This document shows, piece after piece, positions 35,431 to 42,623 of a stretch of DNA of 64,000 bases. The translations under genes and the position numbers were made by a program. The notes beneath the pieces are model-generated. The model was not told where the DNA came from, searched no databases, and saw nothing but the letters and a program-made list of their open reading frames with translations. The stretch spans positions 52,022 through 116,021 of the forward strand of contig DQFO01000016.1 of NCBI GenBank assembly GCA_003525075.1, read 5' to 3'. Origin of the DNA: Clostridiales bacterium. Lineage in GTDB: Bacteria > Bacillota > Clostridia > TANB77 > CAG-508. How positions within the stretch are numbered: position 1 is the first letter of the stretch; every line of letters starts with the position of its first letter.

Positions 35431-35760
35431 CTACTTCTTTGCAATTGCATCTTTTATATATTTTGTTATATCTTCAATTAAAGATGGTTCATCATTAGAT
35501 TTTATTTGTATTATTTCTAAAGCTTGTTTATAATCTTCATCTAAGTCCCTTATTAGTCCTCCAAATGCTTCTTCCAAAAATGATGATCCATATCCATATC
35601 CTCCATCTAAATCAATTTTCAATTTTTCGTTTTTCTCTACTGCTTCTAAATATTTAGGTTTTAACAATTTGTTTCTGAAATCTTCACCTGAAAATTCTCC
35701 TTGACTTATATATCTTCCTCCTGGAGTATCTGTATAATCTTTACAAATATTAATATTCAT
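35431..35760 (-). CDS. STAS-like DUF4325 protein
   Basis: A 109-residue protein matching the DUF4325 pattern: GGRYISQGEFSGEDFR, then a strand with KIDLDGGYGYGSSFLEEAF and GGLIR. This family adopts a STAS-like fold, the partner fold for GHKL anti-sigma kinases. It starts 4 bp after the GHKL ATPase stop codon, and such pairs are probably functionally linked, by analogy with SpoIIAA/SpoIIAB. Target unknown. Confidence 0.75.
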   Translation of the reverse strand: MNINICKDYTDTPGGRYISQGEFSGEDFRNKLLKPKYLEAVEKNEKLKIDLDGGYGYGSSFLEEAFGGLIRDLDEDYKQALEIIQIKSNDEPSLIEDITKYIKDAIAKK

Positions 35761-35764
35761 ATAA

Positions 35765-36802
35765 TCATTCTCCCTTCGATTTATTTATTTCCCAATATAA
35801 AATTGTACCTTCTAAGTGTGTCTCTAAATCATAACTCTTTTGCTCTTTACTATAATATGCCTTGTTAGAAATTATTGTTAAATTACTAATATTCCCCCTT
35901 TTACTTATTCCAAATATATCTGGCAACCCAGTTCCTCTGTGTTCTATTTTGGTTTCAGTTCTAAAATCTCCCTTTAAAGCTGACTCAATATACTTATACT
36001 CTTTATCTAGATGAAGTGTTTCAATTATTTTTTCATGAAATTTTTTAAAAACTGTAGTTGGTATTCCTATTCCATTATCCATAAAAGTATATTTTATTTT
36101 ATCTTTATCATTTTCAACGAAAATATACCAACAATAATCAAATTTAGATTTTCTGTTGTATGCATGGTCTTTAGTATTGGTCATTAATTCCGTAAGCATT
36201 CTATATAAAAATTTAGTAAATAATTTATCTTGATTTAACTTACTATTTGTAAAATCGCATATATACTTTGCAACATCTCCTTGCATTAATTTACCACATT
36301 GAATCTCAAAGTTTTCGTCTGAATGTATAAGGTTTTGCTCAGCCGTTTTCATATATTTTAAAAATCCAGATGCTCTTAAAAACTGATTAAATTTTTCATC
36401 TTTAGGAAAATTACCTTTCCATATTATTTTTCTATCTTGTTGCATTTTTGTATTCTTCATAACTGTTAACAAATACATTAATGCATCTCCTGTTATATTT
36501 TGCACTTCAGTCATATCGATCATCAGAAGATAGATACTCTGGCTATTTTTTATCCTTGGTATTTTTTTAATTATATCTAATATGTAATTAAAAAAGTTTA
36601 TTGTTTCAGCTGGATTATTTAATATACTAAATTGTTTAGGAGGTACAAAAACTTTATATGGCAAGTTACTACTTCTTTTACCTATACTCTTTGTAGTATT
36701 TGAAGAATGATTAGTACTTTTTTTAGACTTTTTTCTATTTCTCAACTTTTTTTCATCATTTTTCTTTTTCCATAATCTATATTCACTACTATTCTTTTTC
36801 AT
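35765..36802 (-). CDS. STAS-like plus GHKL-ATPase protein
   Basis: 345 residues. A basic N-terminus (residues 1-45, Lys/Asn/Ser-rich), a STAS-like segment (about 80-155; LMIDMTEVQNITGDALMYLL, then GNFPKDEKFNQFLRASGFL), and a GHKL ATPase domain (about 190-330) with N-box LTELMTNTKDHAYN, G1 MDNGIGIP and G2 HRGTGLPDIF. No membrane helix or phospho-acceptor His domain, so it is not a classical sensor kinase. AGGTGATG lies 7 nt before the ATG. First gene of the module with 35431-35760 and 34849-35421. Confidence 0.75.
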   Translation of the reverse strand: MKKNSSEYRLWKKKNDEKKLRNRKKSKKSTNHSSNTTKSIGKRSSNLPYKVFVPPKQFSILNNPAETINFFNYILDIIKKIPRIKNSQSIYLLMIDMTEVQNITGDALMYLLTVMKNTKMQQDRKIIWKGNFPKDEKFNQFLRASGFLKYMKTAEQNLIHSDENFEIQCGKLMQGDVAKYICDFTNSKLNQDKLFTKFLYRMLTELMTNTKDHAYNRKSKFDYCWYIFVENDKDKIKYTFMDNGIGIPTTVFKKFHEKIIETLHLDKEYKYIESALKGDFRTETKIEHRGTGLPDIFGISKRGNISNLTIISNKAYYSKEQKSYDLETHLEGTILYWEINKSKGE

Positions 36803-36827
36803 AAATATTCATCACCTATTTCTATAG

Positions 36828-37866
36828 TTAATTGTTACCTTCTTTGTTATTTAATCTTTTTTCTAATGTTTCTATACTTGGCAAATTATTGGCTAGATAA
36901 TCCGGAATTTCTTGTAAATATTTATACTCTGCTACACCAATTGGTTTATTTATATCTTTTAATGCTAATTCAGCAGTCAATTTGTGCTCATCTCTACATA
37001 ACAAGATTCCTATTGTAGGGTTATCATCTTCTTTTTTTAATACCATATCTACAGCATTTAAATAAAAATTTAATTTTCCTGCAAATTCCGGAATAAATTT
37101 AACAGTCTTTAGCTCAACAACAACATAACATTTTAAATTCAAATTATAGAATAATAAATCTATATAATAATCTTCATTTTCAATTTCTAGATGGTATTGT
37201 CTTCCTATAAAAGCAAAACCATTACCGAAATTCTAATAATAAATTAGTTATATTAGAAACTAAAGCATTTTCTACATCTTTTTCTAATGCATTTTCACTA
37301 TATGCAATATCAAATATATAAGGATCTTTTAACATTTCTAATGCTCTTTTTCCCAGTTCAATAGGCAAGGTTTCCTTATAATTACTAATTTTATTATCAT
37401 TTAATGCTTGTCTTTCATATAAATTTGTAGCAATTTGATGTTCTAAAACTGTTCTCGACCACAAATTTTCTAACGTTTTTTCTATGTACCATATCCTTTC
37501 ATCATTATCTTTTATTTTATCCATAATTGTAGTTATAGTTGTCCATGGTAATTTTGCAACATTATGTTGCAAAATTGAATCATATTCAAATTCTTTTGCA
37601 AATCTTTTCATATATCGTAAATTTCTTGCTGATAATCCTTGCATATTCGGAAAATCTAATTTCAAATCTGTTGCTAAAGTATCTATAAATCTATTTCCAT
37701 ATTTACTATTTTCAATCAATCCTTTTCCAATACGATAATACATTAAAACAACTTCATTATTTGCTTGAGACAATATTTGCCTTCTTGTTGTTATAATATC
37801 TGTTTTAATATTTTCCAAAAATTTAAAATATTCATCATCATTTATAACACCTGTTAAATCTTTCAT
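36828..37866 (-). pseudogene. DUF1016 (YhcG-type) PDDEXK nuclease, frameshifted
   Basis: The N-terminal half (ATG at 37866 behind AAAGGAGG) is a DUF1016 helical domain: GLSARNLRYMKRFAKEF, LPWTTITTIMDKI, ending NITNLLLEF then a premature stop at 37222. One base later the frame resumes as GNGFAFIGRQYHLEIENEDY, YIDLLFYN, KCYVVVELK, the PDDEXK catalytic core (D..ExK), and runs to 36828. A single-base indel near 37225-37230 splits the gene. Programmed frameshifting or a sequencing error are alternatives. DUF1016 nucleases are frequent in mobile and defence regions. Confidence 0.8.
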
Positions 37867-37881
37867 ATATCCTCCTTTTGA

Positions 37882-37908
37882 AATTTTGCAGCATAATGCT
37901 GCAAAATT
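37882..37908. promoter_or_regulatory. Palindrome upstream of the DUF1016 gene, with an internal near-copy
   Basis: AATTTTGCAGCAT and its inverse around one base, 16-42 bp upstream of the start at 37866. A near-identical palindrome, AATTTTGCAACAT with its inverse, lies inside the gene at 37550-37576. Candidate operator pair. Confidence 0.55.
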
Positions 37909-37967
37909 CATTTTTTATATTTTACCATATTTTCCAAATTTTCACACTATTAGTAATAAAATTAGTT

Positions 37968-39098
37968 TTATTTATTTTCTTCCATCCATTTATACAAAGC
38001 ATCCTCATCTAATTTGCCTTGTTTAAATAGCTTTATCTTTGCCTGTGCCTCTTTTTTCCATTTATCAAAATCTTTCTTTATCTTTCTATCTTCTTTATTC
38101 CTATAAACAACCATAACCTTCTGTTGATACATCTTTCTATATAAACCTAAAGCAGGAACACTCTCCAAATTCTTTTTATAATTTATAGTTGCACCTTTTT
38201 CCCTACAAGTTGCACTACCATCAACATTGGGCAAATCACAATATATTTCATTTTGCCTAAATGTTGGAATAAAGTACCTACCACAAATTTGGCAAGTTTT
38301 AATTGGCAGATTTTCTTGTCTTACAAGTTGATCTAATATTGTAAAGCAAATACTTCTTAATTTTGTACTTGTATAAACATTATACAATTCTAAGTTTGGG
38401 TCTTTATCTTCAATACCTTTCATCAAATGTTCAATACTCTCATTGCGATGACGATTATGTATATTTATATAATTGTCTAAAATTACTTCTACATCTTGTG
38501 AAAATGTATAAATATCGTTTTTTATTGTGTATGCAACAAACTTTGAATATATAGACTGTTCCTCATATTCTTCATTTCCATTTAAGTTATATACAAAATC
38601 TACACATTTTCTAAAATTCTCTTGCCATTCTAATAAATCATCTAAACTTGTATTATAAATATCTTCTAGCATATCCATAAATTCTATATCTGTTATAAAT
38701 TCATCATTTTTCGAATATATGTAAGGTACATATTCTTTTATAAGTTCAAAACCATAGGCATAAAAGAAAGTATTATATGCAGATGCAAAAGAAGAAAAGT
38801 CAGCATTTAAAAAATTAATTAGTAACATTCCTATACTTTCTGCATAATGAATGTAAATAGTTGAAGGATGTTTTATAATTTCCTTTTTTCTATTTAATTT
38901 TGTTTTAGAAATATCTTTTTCTAACTTTAAATATACTCTTGTTTCATCTCTCTTCTTTTCTTCATCATTTTCTTTGTCTGTATCTTTTCTCAGTACATTA
39001 TATAAATATAATGGTGTTGAATAATATTCTTCTTTTTCCTTTATATTAAACCATATATAAAAATCTTCTGATACTAAATGTGAAGGTAACTCTTTCAT
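37968..39098 (-). CDS. DUF6076-like protein with zinc-ribbon
   Basis: A 376-residue soluble protein. Helical N-terminal two-thirds, then a zinc-finger-like segment TCQICGRYFIPTFRQNEIYC with a further Cys in SATCREKGA (about residues 275-310), and a basic C-terminal helix. Similar proteins labelled DUF6076 occur on clostridial mobile elements; function unknown. ATG at 39098 follows GGAGG by 8 nt; a TTG five codons earlier overlaps that site. Confidence 0.65.
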   Translation of the reverse strand: MKELPSHLVSEDFYIWFNIKEKEEYYSTPLYLYNVLRKDTDKENDEEKKRDETRVYLKLEKDISKTKLNRKKEIIKHPSTIYIHYAESIGMLLINFLNADFSSFASAYNTFFYAYGFELIKEYVPYIYSKNDEFITDIEFMDMLEDIYNTSLDDLLEWQENFRKCVDFVYNLNGNEEYEEQSIYSKFVAYTIKNDIYTFSQDVEVILDNYINIHNRHRNESIEHLMKGIEDKDPNLELYNVYTSTKLRSICFTILDQLVRQENLPIKTCQICGRYFIPTFRQNEIYCDLPNVDGSATCREKGATINYKKNLESVPALGLYRKMYQQKVMVVYRNKEDRKIKKDFDKWKKEAQAKIKLFKQGKLDEDALYKWMEENK

Positions 39099-39148
39099 TT
39101 CTATTTCCTCCAAAAAAAGTTTTGTAAAAAATTTTAATAAAATATTTA

Positions 39149-39222
39149 AAATTGTATTGACAAATACAATTTATGATTATATAATGACAATATCAAATTT
39201 TATTGTAAGATTTTTTACAATA
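39149..39222 (+). promoter_or_regulatory. Consensus promoter within two inverted repeats
   Basis: TTGACA (39157-39162), 17 bp, TATAAT (39180-39185) on the plus strand, reading toward 39350. The -35 box lies in the palindrome AAATTGTATT/AATACAATTT (39149-39171), and TATTGTAA/TTACAATA (39201-39208 with 39215-39222) lies just past the start point. Both share TTGTA half-sites, which fits repressor control. Confidence 0.7.
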
Positions 39223-39349
39223 TTATAATACAACATATAGTAAAAAATGTCAACAATGAAATAAAAAGTTAATTATAAAATGTAAGTTCCTATAGGATAC
39301 TTATGTCAAAAATTTTACAAACAAAAAATCAACCATAGAAGGAGGCTAA

Positions 39350-39823
39350 ATGAATATGAGTAATAAGGAAAAAATTTTAGATTTATATTATAATCAACAT
39401 TTAAAACAAAATGAAATAGCTAAAATTGTTGATACTACTACTCAATATGTTTCAAAGGTAGTAAGAACTGACAAAAGAAATATAGAAGAAAAAGAAAAAC
39501 GCAAAAAAGAAAATTCTGAAAATAGAAAAATTTATTTACAAGAATATTTTAAAACTTATAATAGACCCAAGAAAGATGACAACAGTTACGAGCAAATGAT
39601 AGCACAACAAATTCAAGATTCAATGGAACTATCATTTAGTAATAGTAACATTTCAGATTATGCTTTTGTAAAATGGAATTCATCTGCTTATCATACTAAT
39701 AATAAAGGAAACTTAGTAATAGATAGAAAATTGAAAGTTGGATTTGATGTTCCAAAATCAGTAAATATGAATATTAAAATACCTACACAGAAATATAAAA
39801 ATAGATGTGTTTATAGTTATTAA
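39350..39823 (+). CDS. HTH-domain protein (157 aa)
   Basis: An N-terminal helix-turn-helix of the sigma-70 region 4/transposase type (KEKILDLYYNQHLKQNEIAK then TTQYVSKVVR, about residues 5-40), a basic helix, and a C-terminal domain of unknown fold (about 95-157). AAGGAGG precedes two in-frame ATGs (39350 and 39356); either could be used. Probably the regulator of the excision/integration genes that follow, or of its own promoter; inference. Confidence 0.65.
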   Translation: MNMSNKEKILDLYYNQHLKQNEIAKIVDTTTQYVSKVVRTDKRNIEEKEKRKKENSENRKIYLQEYFKTYNRPKKDDNSYEQMIAQQIQDSMELSFSNSNISDYAFVKWNSSAYHTNNKGNLVIDRKLKVGFDVPKSVNMNIKIPTQKYKNRCVYSY

Positions 39824-39824
39824 T

Positions 39825-39858
39825 GAGATTTATTAAAATTATTTAATAAGTCTTTTTT
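39825..39858 (+). terminator. Terminator after the HTH gene
   Basis: AGATTTATTAA ... TTAATAAGTCT stem followed by a run of seven T. Confidence 0.75.
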
Positions 39859-39891
39859 TATTGTAAATTTTAAAGAAAGGAGGTCTGCTCT

Positions 39892-40104
39892 ATGGAAAGT
39901 ATTAAAGAAAATTATGAAATGATGTTTACTTCATATCCTGATTTAGTAAACATCACTCAATTAAAAGAAATGCTTGGAATTGGCATAACACTTGCTTATA
40001 GATTAGTAAGGAACAAAACAATAAAAGCACTAAAAGTTGGTAGACAATACAAAATACCAAAAAGAAATGTTATTGCTTATTTAACAAATCAAAATGAAAT
40101 ATAG
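39892..40104 (+). CDS. xis: Excisionase-like winged-helix protein
   Basis: A 70-residue MerR-like/excisionase DNA-binding protein: NITQLKEMLGIGITLAYRLV, then a wing KALKVGRQYKIPKRNVIAYL, the standard excisionase pattern. AAAGGAGG lies 8-9 nt upstream. Encoded directly before the integrase, the usual position for Xis, which would promote excision by binding near the arm-type sites. Confidence 0.85.
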   Translation: MESIKENYEMMFTSYPDLVNITQLKEMLGIGITLAYRLVRNKTIKALKVGRQYKIPKRNVIAYLTNQNEI

Positions 40105-40169
40105 ACTAGCTTTTAATTTATAAACCTGGTATTATTATACCAATATCAATAGTAGGTTAAATCTAGTCT
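40103..40169 (+). other. Branched RNA structure between xis and int
   Basis: Nested complementary segments AGACTAG/CTAGTCT (40103-40109 with 40163-40169), AACCT/AGGTT (40123-40127 with 40153-40157, alternative) and a tight hairpin TGGTAT-tatt-ATACCA (40127-40142). They fill the xis-int gap and could set integrase translation relative to xis. Confidence 0.45.
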
Positions 40170-40194
40170 GTTATGAGAAAAGAAAGGAGTTTTA

Positions 40195-41376
40195 ATGAAT
40201 ATAACAGCAAGCCTACAAATAAAAAATAATATTTATCAAGTTGTTTTAAATTATAAAGATATTAATGGCAAAAGAAAACAAAAATGGTTTTCTACAGGAT
40301 TATCTCAAAAAGGCAATAATAAAAGATTAGCTAATCAAAAAATGCAAGAGATTTTAGCTGATTTTAAAGAAAGTTTAAATAATGAAAGTACAAATAATTC
40401 TACAGATAAATTATTAACTGCATATTTGCAAGAATGGTTATTATCTATAAAAAATACTATTGAAGAAAACACTTATGATTCTTACAAAGTTATAGTGAAT
40501 AAAATTTGCGATTATTTTGAAGATAAACAATTGCTACTTAAAGATTTAAAACCTGTTCATATTCAAGAGTTTTATACTACTTTATATGAAAAAAAATTAA
40601 CCGGAAATACAGTATTACATTATCATAATGTTATAAGAAAATCATTGCAAACTGCTCTAAAATTAGACTTAATATTAAGTAATCCTGCTGATAAAATTGA
40701 AAGACCGAAAAAAGAACAGTATATTGGTACTTTTTATTCTCAAGCTGAACTTAATACACTTTTTAGTTTAATAAAAGATGATCCTTTAAAAATAGTTATT
40801 TATCTTGCTAGTTTTTATGGATTGCGAAGAAGTGAAGTTTTAGGCTTAAGATGGGATGCATTTAATTTTGAAGATAAAACAATTACCATTAAACACAAAG
40901 CCATTGAAACTAGAAAAGATAATAAAAGAGTTATACTTTTAAAAGATAAAACAAAAAATCAGTCTAGTTACAGAACTCTACCATTAGTTGATGATATTAT
41001 TGTTCTTCTTAAAGAACACAAAAAACAAATTGGTGAGAACAAAAAATTATGTGGAAATAGTTATAATAAAAAATATTTAGATTATATATGTGTCGATTCT
41101 ACTGGCAAATTATTTAGACCAGAATATGTTACAGACCATTTTACTTTGATTATGAAAAAGAATAAAAACATTTTAAGAAAAATTACTTTTCATGGATTAA
41201 GGCATTCATGTGCCAGTCTTTTACTTTCTAAAGGAATACCTATGAAAGAAATTCAAGATTGGCTTGGTCATTCTACATATTCTACTACTGCTAATATTTA
41301 TGCTCATTTAGAAAAAGATACAAAAAATAAATCTGCAAATGTTCTTTCAAATACTTTAACATTCGCAGATATTTAA
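40195..41376 (+). CDS. int: Tyrosine integrase of the element
   Basis: Phage/Tn916-type integrase of 393 residues: N-terminal arm-binding AP2-like domain (YKDINGKRKQKWFSTGLS), SAM-like core-binding domain (about 70-170), catalytic domain with Arg in YGLRRSEVLGLRW, HGLRHSCASLLL, and LGHSTYSTTANIYAH with the nucleophile Tyr. It ends 8 bp before the element's own tRNA-Gln. The core site it uses is the 11-bp anticodon-loop sequence; arm sites are GTTAGAT repeats at both ends. Confidence 0.95.
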   Translation: MNITASLQIKNNIYQVVLNYKDINGKRKQKWFSTGLSQKGNNKRLANQKMQEILADFKESLNNESTNNSTDKLLTAYLQEWLLSIKNTIEENTYDSYKVIVNKICDYFEDKQLLLKDLKPVHIQEFYTTLYEKKLTGNTVLHYHNVIRKSLQTALKLDLILSNPADKIERPKKEQYIGTFYSQAELNTLFSLIKDDPLKIVIYLASFYGLRRSEVLGLRWDAFNFEDKTITIKHKAIETRKDNKRVILLKDKTKNQSSYRTLPLVDDIIVLLKEHKKQIGENKKLCGNSYNKKYLDYICVDSTGKLFRPEYVTDHFTLIMKKNKNILRKITFHGLRHSCASLLLSKGIPMKEIQDWLGHSTYSTTANIYAHLEKDTKNKSANVLSNTLTFADI

Positions 41377-41383
41377 TTACTGG

Positions 41384-41456
41384 TTGGGGTAGTAAGATTC
41401 GAACTTACGAAATGACCGGGTCAGAGCCGGTTGCCTTACCACTTGGCGATACCCCA
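41384..41456 (-). tRNA. tRNA-Gln(CTG), carried by the element
   Basis: Complete cloverleaf: acceptor TGGGGTA/TACCCCA, D arm GCC/GGC, anticodon arm ACCGG-CTCTGAC-CCGGT (anticodon CTG), T arm GTAAG-TTCGAAT-CTTAC, discriminator A, encoded CCA at 41381-41383. It differs from the disrupted host copy in the acceptor, anticodon-stem and T-stem pairs (all compensated) and in the discriminator (A instead of G). No promoter is seen within the element, but the host tRNA promoter at 41643-41671 points at it, 180 bp upstream, with no terminator between. Confidence 0.93.
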
Positions 41457-41479
41457 GTATTTTTAATATTATTAAATTA

Positions 41480-41533
41480 GTTAGATATTTGGTTAGATGT
41501 TTTATAAAATTTTCTTATTAATAAAACATCTAA
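41480..41533. repeat. Right integrase arm-type sites
   Basis: GTTAGATATTT-GGTTAGATGT at 41480-41500 matches the left site 29170-29190. TTAGATGTTTTAT (41493-41505) is also repeated inverted at 41521-41533, giving a 13-bp stem without a T-run. Confidence 0.7.
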
Positions 41534-41583
41534 GCCTTATATTTCAAGTGTTTCATAAATTGTTATTTTAGGGAAACCTACAA

Positions 41584-41594
41584 GAGTCAGAGTC
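41584..41594. other. Right attachment site core (11 bp)
   Basis: GAGTCAGAGTC, identical and in direct orientation to 29016-29026. Confidence 0.9.
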
Positions 41595-41622
41595 CGATGC
41601 CTTACCACTTGGCGATGCCCCA
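41584..41622 (-). pseudogene. 5' half of the split host tRNA-Gln(CTG)
   Basis: Minus strand from 41622: acceptor TGGGGCA, D arm GCC-AAGTGGTAA-GGC, anticodon stem and loop up to GACTCTGACTC, then unrelated element sequence. No 3' half is supplied at this end, so the tRNA is not restored in place. It keeps its promoter. Confidence 0.92.
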
Positions 41623-41642
41623 ATATGAATTAATTCATACTT

Positions 41643-41671
41643 ATATTAGCACAATTAATTTTAATTTGCAA
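41643..41671 (-). promoter_or_regulatory. Host tRNA-Gln promoter, now driving the element tRNA
   Basis: Minus-strand TTGCAA, 17-bp spacer, TAATAT; predicted start about 14 nt before the first tRNA base. Confidence 0.65.
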
Positions 41672-41707
41672 TAACTAATAGACATTTTTTATACAATTAT
41701 CAATGTT

Positions 41708-41746
41708 CTAAAAAGTGGATATAATTTTAAAATTTATATCCACTTA
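41708..41746 (-). terminator. Terminator overlapping the end of the metallopeptidase gene
   Basis: AAGTGGATATAA / TTATATCCACTT perfect 12-bp stem with TTTT on the minus strand; contains the stop codon. Confidence 0.75.
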
Positions 41747-42413
41747 ATTCACTTTCAATTTTTATGTAATTTTCGAATTTTTCTTCCATTATATCATTAA
41801 AATTTTTACAATGTGTTTTATATTTTAAATGACAAAATTCGTGTGCTATCACATATTCAATTGTTTCTCTTTTGAATTGTATAATTTCAGGTGAAATTAT
41901 GATTTCTTTTTTTGATGTACATTTTGCAATTTCACCATCTAATTGTTCTATAAAATAATCTTCTGGTGCAATTCCTAGCATTAATCTTATTTTTTCCATT
42001 ATATTGTCTATTTCTTTTTTAACTATTTGTTCATACATTTTATTTATTGACATTTTTAAAATTTGTTTGTTTCCTATTTTTCTATATTTATTTGGTAATA
42101 TTATTTTTATCTCATAATTTTCTTCTATATTTAATTCTGGAGTATCAATATTTGAATATACAACTTTTAAATCATAATTTTTTCCAAATATTTTTACAGA
42201 TTGCATATTTGAACTTTGTTGTTGATATTCATTTATTTTACTTAAAATCCAATTCTTCTTTTCTTCAACTACTGCTTGAATTTTATTTTGCGTAAAATAC
42301 CAAGGTGCATTTACAATAACTTCACCATTTTGAATTGTTATATACATATCTCTATTTGTTGCCTTATTTACTGTGTATGTTATTACATTGTTTCTTTTTC
42401 CAAATATACTCAT
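41727..42413 (-). CDS. YgjP-like (DUF45) zinc metallopeptidase
   Basis: A 228-residue M48-clan protein: β-rich N-terminus (VITYTVNKATNRDMYITIQN) typical of YgjP, and a C-terminal zinc helix YVIAHEFCHLKYKTHCKNF with HExxH. Soluble, no signal. The ATG at 42413 has GGAGG 8 nt upstream; a longer frame upstream crosses the promoter. A perfect LexA-type box (42433-42444) lies in its leader, so damage-induced expression is possible. Substrate unknown. Confidence 0.8.
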   Translation of the reverse strand: MSIFGKRNNVITYTVNKATNRDMYITIQNGEVIVNAPWYFTQNKIQAVVEEKKNWILSKINEYQQQSSNMQSVKIFGKNYDLKVVYSNIDTPELNIEENYEIKIILPNKYRKIGNKQILKMSINKMYEQIVKKEIDNIMEKIRLMLGIAPEDYFIEQLDGEIAKCTSKKEIIISPEIIQFKRETIEYVIAHEFCHLKYKTHCKNFNDIMEEKFENYIKIESELSGYKF

Positions 42414-42432
42414 CTTAAATTCCTCCTTGTTT

Positions 42433-42444
42433 GAACTTCTGTTC
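42433..42444 (-). promoter_or_regulatory. LexA-type box in the leader of the metallopeptidase gene
   Basis: GAACTTCTGTTC on the plus strand (GAACAGAAGTTC on the minus), an exact GAACN4GTTC, between the promoter and the ribosome site. Confidence 0.55.
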
Positions 42445-42462
42445 GTTTTTCTTGTTGATGCT

Positions 42463-42491
42463 ATTTTATATCTTATTTGACAAATTGTCAA
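42463..42491 (-). promoter_or_regulatory. Promoter of the metallopeptidase gene
   Basis: Minus-strand TTGACA, 17 bp, TAAAAT, 50 bp upstream of the start at 42413. Confidence 0.7.
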
Positions 42492-42623
42492 TACTATTTC
42501 AAAAATTTTCGAACATTTTTTCGTAGTAACTAAATTAATCATTTTTTCAGCATTTCTGTAGTTCCTTAATCATAATATTTTTATAAAAGAATATTTTTGT
42601 ACTAAAAGTTGGAGGTCTCTATT

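Larger units (their letters stand above)
29016..41594. mobile_element. Integrative mobilizable element in the anticodon loop of tRNA-Gln(CTG)
   Basis: About 12.57 kb between 11-bp direct repeats. Contents: arm-type sites at both ends, oriT and MobV relaxase at the left, integrase and excisionase at the right, cargo mostly on the minus strand between. No replication initiator or conjugation ATPase/pore genes are seen, so it would need a helper for transfer. It destroys its target tRNA and carries a full replacement tRNA-Gln(CTG). Confidence 0.9.

Noticed and set aside
41493..41533. 13-bp stem in the right end as a terminator insulating the element tRNA from the host promoter
   Set aside because: Neither strand has a T-run after the stem, and the arms are copies of the integrase arm-type site.
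28980..41622. The two tRNA-Gln halves as a natural split tRNA joined in trans
   Set aside because: The halves are separated by the element, the 3' half has no promoter, and no complementary leader sequences are seen; a complete replacement tRNA is present.
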